A stretch of 64,000 bases of DNA from Chrysoperla carnea (taxonomy: Eukaryota > Arthropoda > Insecta > Neuroptera > Chrysopidae): assembly GCF_905475395.1 (NCBI RefSeq), contig NC_058342.1, positions 16,216,640 through 16,280,639 on the forward strand, in the 5' to 3' direction. The notes beneath the pieces are model-generated. The model was not told the DNA's origin. It searched no databases and was given only the letters and a program-made list of their open reading frames with translations. Made by a program: the position numbers and the translations under genes. How positions within the stretch are numbered: the first letter of the stretch is position 1; each line of letters starts with the position of its first letter. Positions 59,795-64,000 of this stretch are shown piece after piece.

Positions 59795-60121
59795 TTAAGG
59801 TAGTACTATCGGTAATAGATTTTGCATTCAGAATTTAATGAAACTTGGCATAATTGTCCATTATTATATCATAATTAACCAGCTAAATTTTTAGGAGCCT
59901 ACAAGATCTGAAAATCTGAACGTCCAATATTGTGAAATAAAATAAAATCTGTGATTTCCCATAAGGATCAATGTTAAAATATCCTTAAAATATCATTTTT
60001 CAGTTCTCTGAAGGCCCCTAAAAATTTAACTAGTTAATTATGATACAATAATGGACAACTAAGTATGCCAAGTTTCATTAAATGCTGAATGCAAAGTCTA
60101 TTACCGATAGTACTACCTTAA
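59795..60121. mobile_element. TTAA-flanked foldback MITE, 327 bp
   Basis: TTAAGGTAGTACTATCGGTA at the left and its reverse complement at the right, with inverted similarity reaching ~105 bp inward. Only ~100 bp remain unpaired. Confidence 0.85.
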
Positions 60122-60369
60122 GTGGAACAGTCAAAATATTTTATAGTTTTAGATTTTGCCAATGCAAAAAACCGCAAGTCAATACATGCAGCAAACAATA
60201 TTTTCGAAGGAAAAAGTTTCGTTTACTATACTAATTGTATATGTATAATACTTTTCATAAATAGATATATTTATTTTATCAGTAAGAGGATTAATTTACA
60301 AAAATTATTTCAAATATTCCTCATCCAGAATTATAATTTATAAATGAAATTTATTGTATTCATAAATAT

Positions 60370-60705
60370 CAGGGTTGCACAAAGTAACTCAACAATTTAC
60401 GATGCAGAAAAAAATTTAAACAAAAAATACTTTTAAAAGGATATGCTTTCATTGTACTTCAAAGTACTAAATTATTTCTATGAGGCACTCATACATGACT
60501 ATTTGTAAAACCTTGACGCTCTTAATTTAAAATATCAAGAATGATTCGGAACTCTCAATCTTTTATCAATAGTCGTATGAGTGGTTCATAGAAATAATTA
60601 TTTTTTAATTTCTAAAGGACAAGTTTTCGTTGTACTAAAAAGTAGAAAACAATTATTTTTATGAGTCATTCATATTTGACTATTCGTAAAAGACCGTTGG
60701 CAGCC
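60370..60705. mobile_element. Possible hAT-like MITE
   Basis: CAGGGTTGCAC on the left and GGCAGCCCT on the right. Inside, a direct repeat (atgaggcactcatacatgac / atgagtcattcatatttgac). No target duplicate seen. Confidence 0.35.
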
Positions 60706-60929
60706 CTACTTAAAATGTAAAATATTCAATAATAAAACTAATTTTAACGATTCAATTAATTTTCAATTTACTTTTAAAAAATGAATACAACAAAAATATA
60801 AAACAAAAAAAAAATCTTAAGCAACAGAACTCCACCACTAAGATCGTATTTCCTTTCATTTAATGTTTCTTATTGAAATGGAATTTTTGTCTTTTTTCAA
60901 GATTTTTTAATACGTAAAAAAAAGGATGG

Positions 60930-61638
60930 AAGAGGGGGCTGGGGAGTTGACACTACCAATAGGCACTTAAACTCCGGGAAAGTTCATGATTTTTCGACAT
61001 ATAAGCGGGGAAGGGGCTGATTAGTCGACACCTTTAAAAGGCCTTGGCACTAACTCAATTTACATAAAGATTTTTAATATTTTAGGTCAATTTGCTGAGG
61101 CTTTAGAGGCGAGCAAAGCCACAAAACCCTTAACAATTCATAATATATAACGATATAAAAAAAAAGCTAAGGGGGGCTTAGAAGTTTACAATGCTTACAC
61201 AGCCCAATGTTTACATCGACTTTCAACCATTTAACGCAATTGAGAGGGGCCATAGATTTAAAGCCATTGAAGACTAGCAAAGTTTTAAAAAAGTTTTCTT
61301 TTTAGATTCCCCCAAATTGCTGAAATAAACCACAACTTTTTTACCAACAAGGCGGCCACCTAGTGACCAGCACCAAAAAAATAGCCTCCACAAAAAAAAA
61401 AAACAATTAAGCTTGCTTTATTTTCATCCCCAGATAGATTTACGAGGCCTAAAAAAAAGAAGAAGAGGACAAATAGAAAGAAAGTGGAACAAAGTCCTTC
61501 CGTTGGTAAAAAAAAGTAATCGTGGGAAATTTTGGTTAGAAAGTTTCTTTGGAGGGCCTCAGGTTGATTTACAAAGACTACAACAGTTGTAAATGAGGCA
61601 ACCAACTAGAAACTTAGTTAAGGAAGGAGGACACTGGA
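60930..61638. other. Compositionally odd tract, unassigned
   Basis: It has 'gagggggctgggg', 'aggggggcttagaag' and 'gaggggccatag' clusters on a purine-rich strand with poly-A runs, unlike its surroundings. No gene or repeat was recognised. Confidence 0.4.
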
Positions 61639-62126
61639 ATAGGGTATTCCACTATTTTTGAAAAAGTACTTCTTATTTCGGAAAAATACACACGCTTTCT
61701 TGCCAAAAACTTAAATTAAATTTTAAACCTTTTTTAAACTGTCAAAAACGCGGGCATCCAATTTGATGACGAAATATCGGTATCATTATACGAAATAACA
61801 CAGATAAGTTTGACAGATACATTCATAGACAACTAATTATAGTAAATATAAATACTTATTATCTATGTATATATACTCAGTTGTCTACACTGAACTAACT
61901 GATGGTCTATGGTTCATACCGCTATGACATCATAGCAGGGCTTACCCGCGGCCGCGTTTTAGATCACGTGATATACAGTTTAAAAATTACGATTTTTAAT
62001 TTTAATATTATAAAAGAAAAATGTGCTTTTAAGACTCGAAATCAAAATATTTAAGTATATTTTTACATAAATTTTAACTTTTTTCAAATTTCATGATTTA
62101 TTTTTGACTAACGATAATACCCTATT
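61639..62126 (+). mobile_element. MITE of the AATAGGGTATT family, complete
   Basis: 488 bp with 11-bp inverted ends (AATAGGGTATT / AATACCCTATT). Copies at 36771-37278 (inverted) and 38979-39430. Confidence 0.9.
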
Positions 62127-62599
62127 GTCCATAAGTTCAAATAAGCTAATGATATAAATATTTATGTATATCTACACGCCCACCCCATCCTGTTGACCTT
62201 CGATAAAATGCATAAGTCTATATTTTCGAGGCAAAATATGACTAAAAAAAAACAGTTGATATCTTGTTAAGAATGTTTAAAACAAATTATTTATTATAAT
62301 TTTTGAAACTTTGTAATTTTTGTATTAACATATGCCAATCAATTTCATAATTATGTCGATTTAGCTAATTGACGTCCAACCGACATCGATATAGGGGAGA
62401 TTTGCCTAACTTTGAATCTATACTAAATTTTATTCATAGGCCTTGAAAAAACTAAATGCATTATTAATAATAAAAACTTATAATATTGCTTAATATAACT
62501 TATAATTTAGCAAAATTATTGTTTGAATTTAGCAAATTGCAAAATAATAAAAATTAGACATTGAAGGAACGTACAATTATACGGTTAAAAAAAGTGCTA

Positions 62600-62950
62600 C
62601 AGTGAAAATCCGTTATACCGACGTTGAAGGGACCAACAATTATAGTTTTTAAGCGATAAGCAATATAAGCGATATCTGCATTTTTATATTAAAGCATATG
62701 AAGACGTACACATGTCGGTCATTATTGACTAAGTCCAATGACAATTGGTGGTTAAAGCCGATATATGTGTTCACAAGGTTCAAAAAAAAGTTATTAACGC
62801 TTAAAATAAATTTTATAGGATTCAAAATATCTTTACGGTATTGTTTTGTTTATCTAAAATAATATTTTCAGGTTGTATGTACATGCGTCGGCTGTTAGTT
62901 GATATATCCTATAATGAAGATTGGTCACTATAGCCGATATTCTGATGATT
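62600..62950. mobile_element. Pogo-like MITE, right end uncertain
   Basis: Left end TA|CAGTGAAAATCCGTTATACC, akin to 30507-31510. An inverted relative (TCACTATAGCCGATATTCTG) ends near 62950. Confidence 0.5.
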
Positions 62951-63047
62951 GCATAACATTAAATATAATAAATATCATTGCAGTGCCCTAGCATTCATGT
63001 TTTTCGTAGCGGGCAAAGAAATTGTAGTAAATTAAACGGCTACTTTT

Positions 63048-63438
63048 TATACCATGTATATATGAAATATACATAGTATATAAAGTTTAGTACCAAGTTT
63101 GTAAAAGTGAGGTCGAGTTCGTAAATGAGCAATATAGGTCAATTGAGTCTTGGGTCCGTAGGACCCACGTTGTAAACCGTTAGAGATAGAACTAAAGTTT
63201 AAATGTAAAAAATGTTCCATATAAAAAAATAAACAACTATTTTAAAAAACATATTTTTGTAAACATCACTGTTTACCCACGAGAGCGCTAATTATTTGCA
63301 AATTTTATAGTATGTATTAGATGGGAATATCAGTTATGTATGTGTGACATGTATGTATGTGTAATGTGATAAAGTAATAAACACTGTTTTTGCAAGGTAT
63401 TTCAATAATTTACTCAGTCAATTGTTTGATTTCACTTG
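63048..63438 (+). mobile_element. Family H element, copy 11 (internally deleted)
   Basis: TATACCATGTATATATGAAA start. It jumps from 'taccaagtttgtaa' to 'aagtgaggtcgagttcgtaa', then is complete to TTTCACTTG. Confidence 0.9.
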
Positions 63439-63875
63439 TTAAATATTAATTTATCATTAAAATTTTGTTATGATATCAAGTCTACTTTTACATTTTTACG
63501 AGCAATGTGGTAAATTCGGTATCAATCCAATTGTTTATAAGTGTTTATTGTTGATAAAATTGATTGGCCTAAGTAACCTTTATAAATAAATTGTCAGGAT
63601 AATAATATTGAAAACAAAATTATGGAAAAATTTTGCAATAGTATGGAGAAAATAGGATGCATGACCTTTTGTTTAATTATTGCAATCTCATTAAAAATAG
63701 AATAATTTTTTTTTTATTCTTGAAAAATAATATTGAAATTAATTTGATAAACTTTGAAAAGATTCTATTCAAAACTTAATTTAAAGCCATTCATAAATTT
63801 CGTCATAAAAACGGGAGGAAGAGCGTAGGACTATTACTTACCGTGTTCCTACTGTGTTGATCTTTGTAGGGGGTG
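63439..63875. other. Intergenic, nothing recognised
   Basis: AT-rich; no motif. Confidence 0.4.
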
Positions 63876-64000
63876 TTAGGTTAGGTTAGGTTAGAGTCGC
63901 TGTTCTGAGGTGGGGTCTACTTAGACCGTAGTGACCGTTGAGATACCGAAAAATGAACCTCCATGAACCATTTCCAGCTGTTTAAGAACAGTAGGTGTGC
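63876..64000 (-). mobile_element. SINE 3' part with TTAGG tail, cut by window end
   Basis: Reads TTAGG x3-4, then 'gtcgctgttctgaggtgggg', 'ctacttagacc' and 'gagatacc'. The same order occurs in the reverse complement of the SINE at 27892-28190 (ggctgtcc, cacttagg, gtgatacc). Confidence 0.65.

Noticed and set aside
61360-61605. Hydrophobic 81-residue frame on the minus strand
   Set aside because: Made by poly-A runs read as Phe/Val/Leu; no start context or homology.
7604-63438. Regular repeats as a CRISPR array
   Set aside because: Repeat units are long, dispersed and in both orientations in a eukaryotic genome; the tRNA ladder is explained by tRNA genes.
1-64000. Retroviral, Polinton or other capsid-bearing element
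   Set aside because: No long terminal repeats, reverse transcriptase, capsid or envelope-like frames were recognised.

Overview
The window is AT-rich animal DNA, most likely from an insect. It carries one clear conserved host gene, a ceramide synthase of the Lag1/schlank type with a homeobox-like insert. It also carries tRNA-derived SINEs ending in (CCTAA)n, the TTAGG motif of many non-dipteran insect telomeres, together with mariner, pogo, hAT, Harbinger and Helitron relics. The species cannot be named from the sequence alone. I saw no bacterial operon, CRISPR array, rRNA gene or retroviral/LTR element.

Layout. 1-11 kb is a thicket of nested DNA transposons: a pogo-like element with a TTAA MITE inside it, a 750-bp inverted repeat with arms 2.3 kb apart, a canonical Helitron, a hAT relic, and the first copies of an abundant short element that I call family H. 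11.76-16.56 kb holds the most interesting gene: two open blocks that join in frame across one predicted intron into a protein of about 1011 residues. It consists of six tandem copies of a ~166-residue domain, possibly of the BLES03/DUF1917 (eIF4E-like fold) type. 17-36 kb is gene-poor and made of palindromic and nested elements, one SINE and a mariner fragment.

36.0-45.8 kb (minus strand) is the ceramide synthase gene: four coding exons, 434 residues, all junctions in frame with GT/AG ends. Its three introns have been filled by at least eight transposon insertions, several of them nested. 46-55 kb is intergenic, with decayed tandem repeats and more elements. 55.1-57.25 kb is a tRNA-Phe(GAA) cluster: one inverted copy and nine copies on a ~156-bp ladder that alternates two spacer types, i.e. 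a 313-bp dimer. All copies share a T.T mismatch in the T stem, and several carry further stem defects. 57.4-64 kb is again nested transposons (a pogo-like element inside a Harbinger-like one, MITEs) and ends in a truncated SINE.

Family H (11 copies, roughly 350-650 bp apart from nested insertions) has palindromes at both ends, a TCTG-rich tract, no evident target duplication and a 3' end CACTTG. I read it 5'->3' from TATACC to CACTTG; strands below follow that. Helitron/DINE-1-like is my best guess, not a certainty. The host genes are unrelated in function: ceramide synthase makes ceramides in the ER, the six-repeat protein has no assigned role, and the tRNA array would serve translation if any of it is active.
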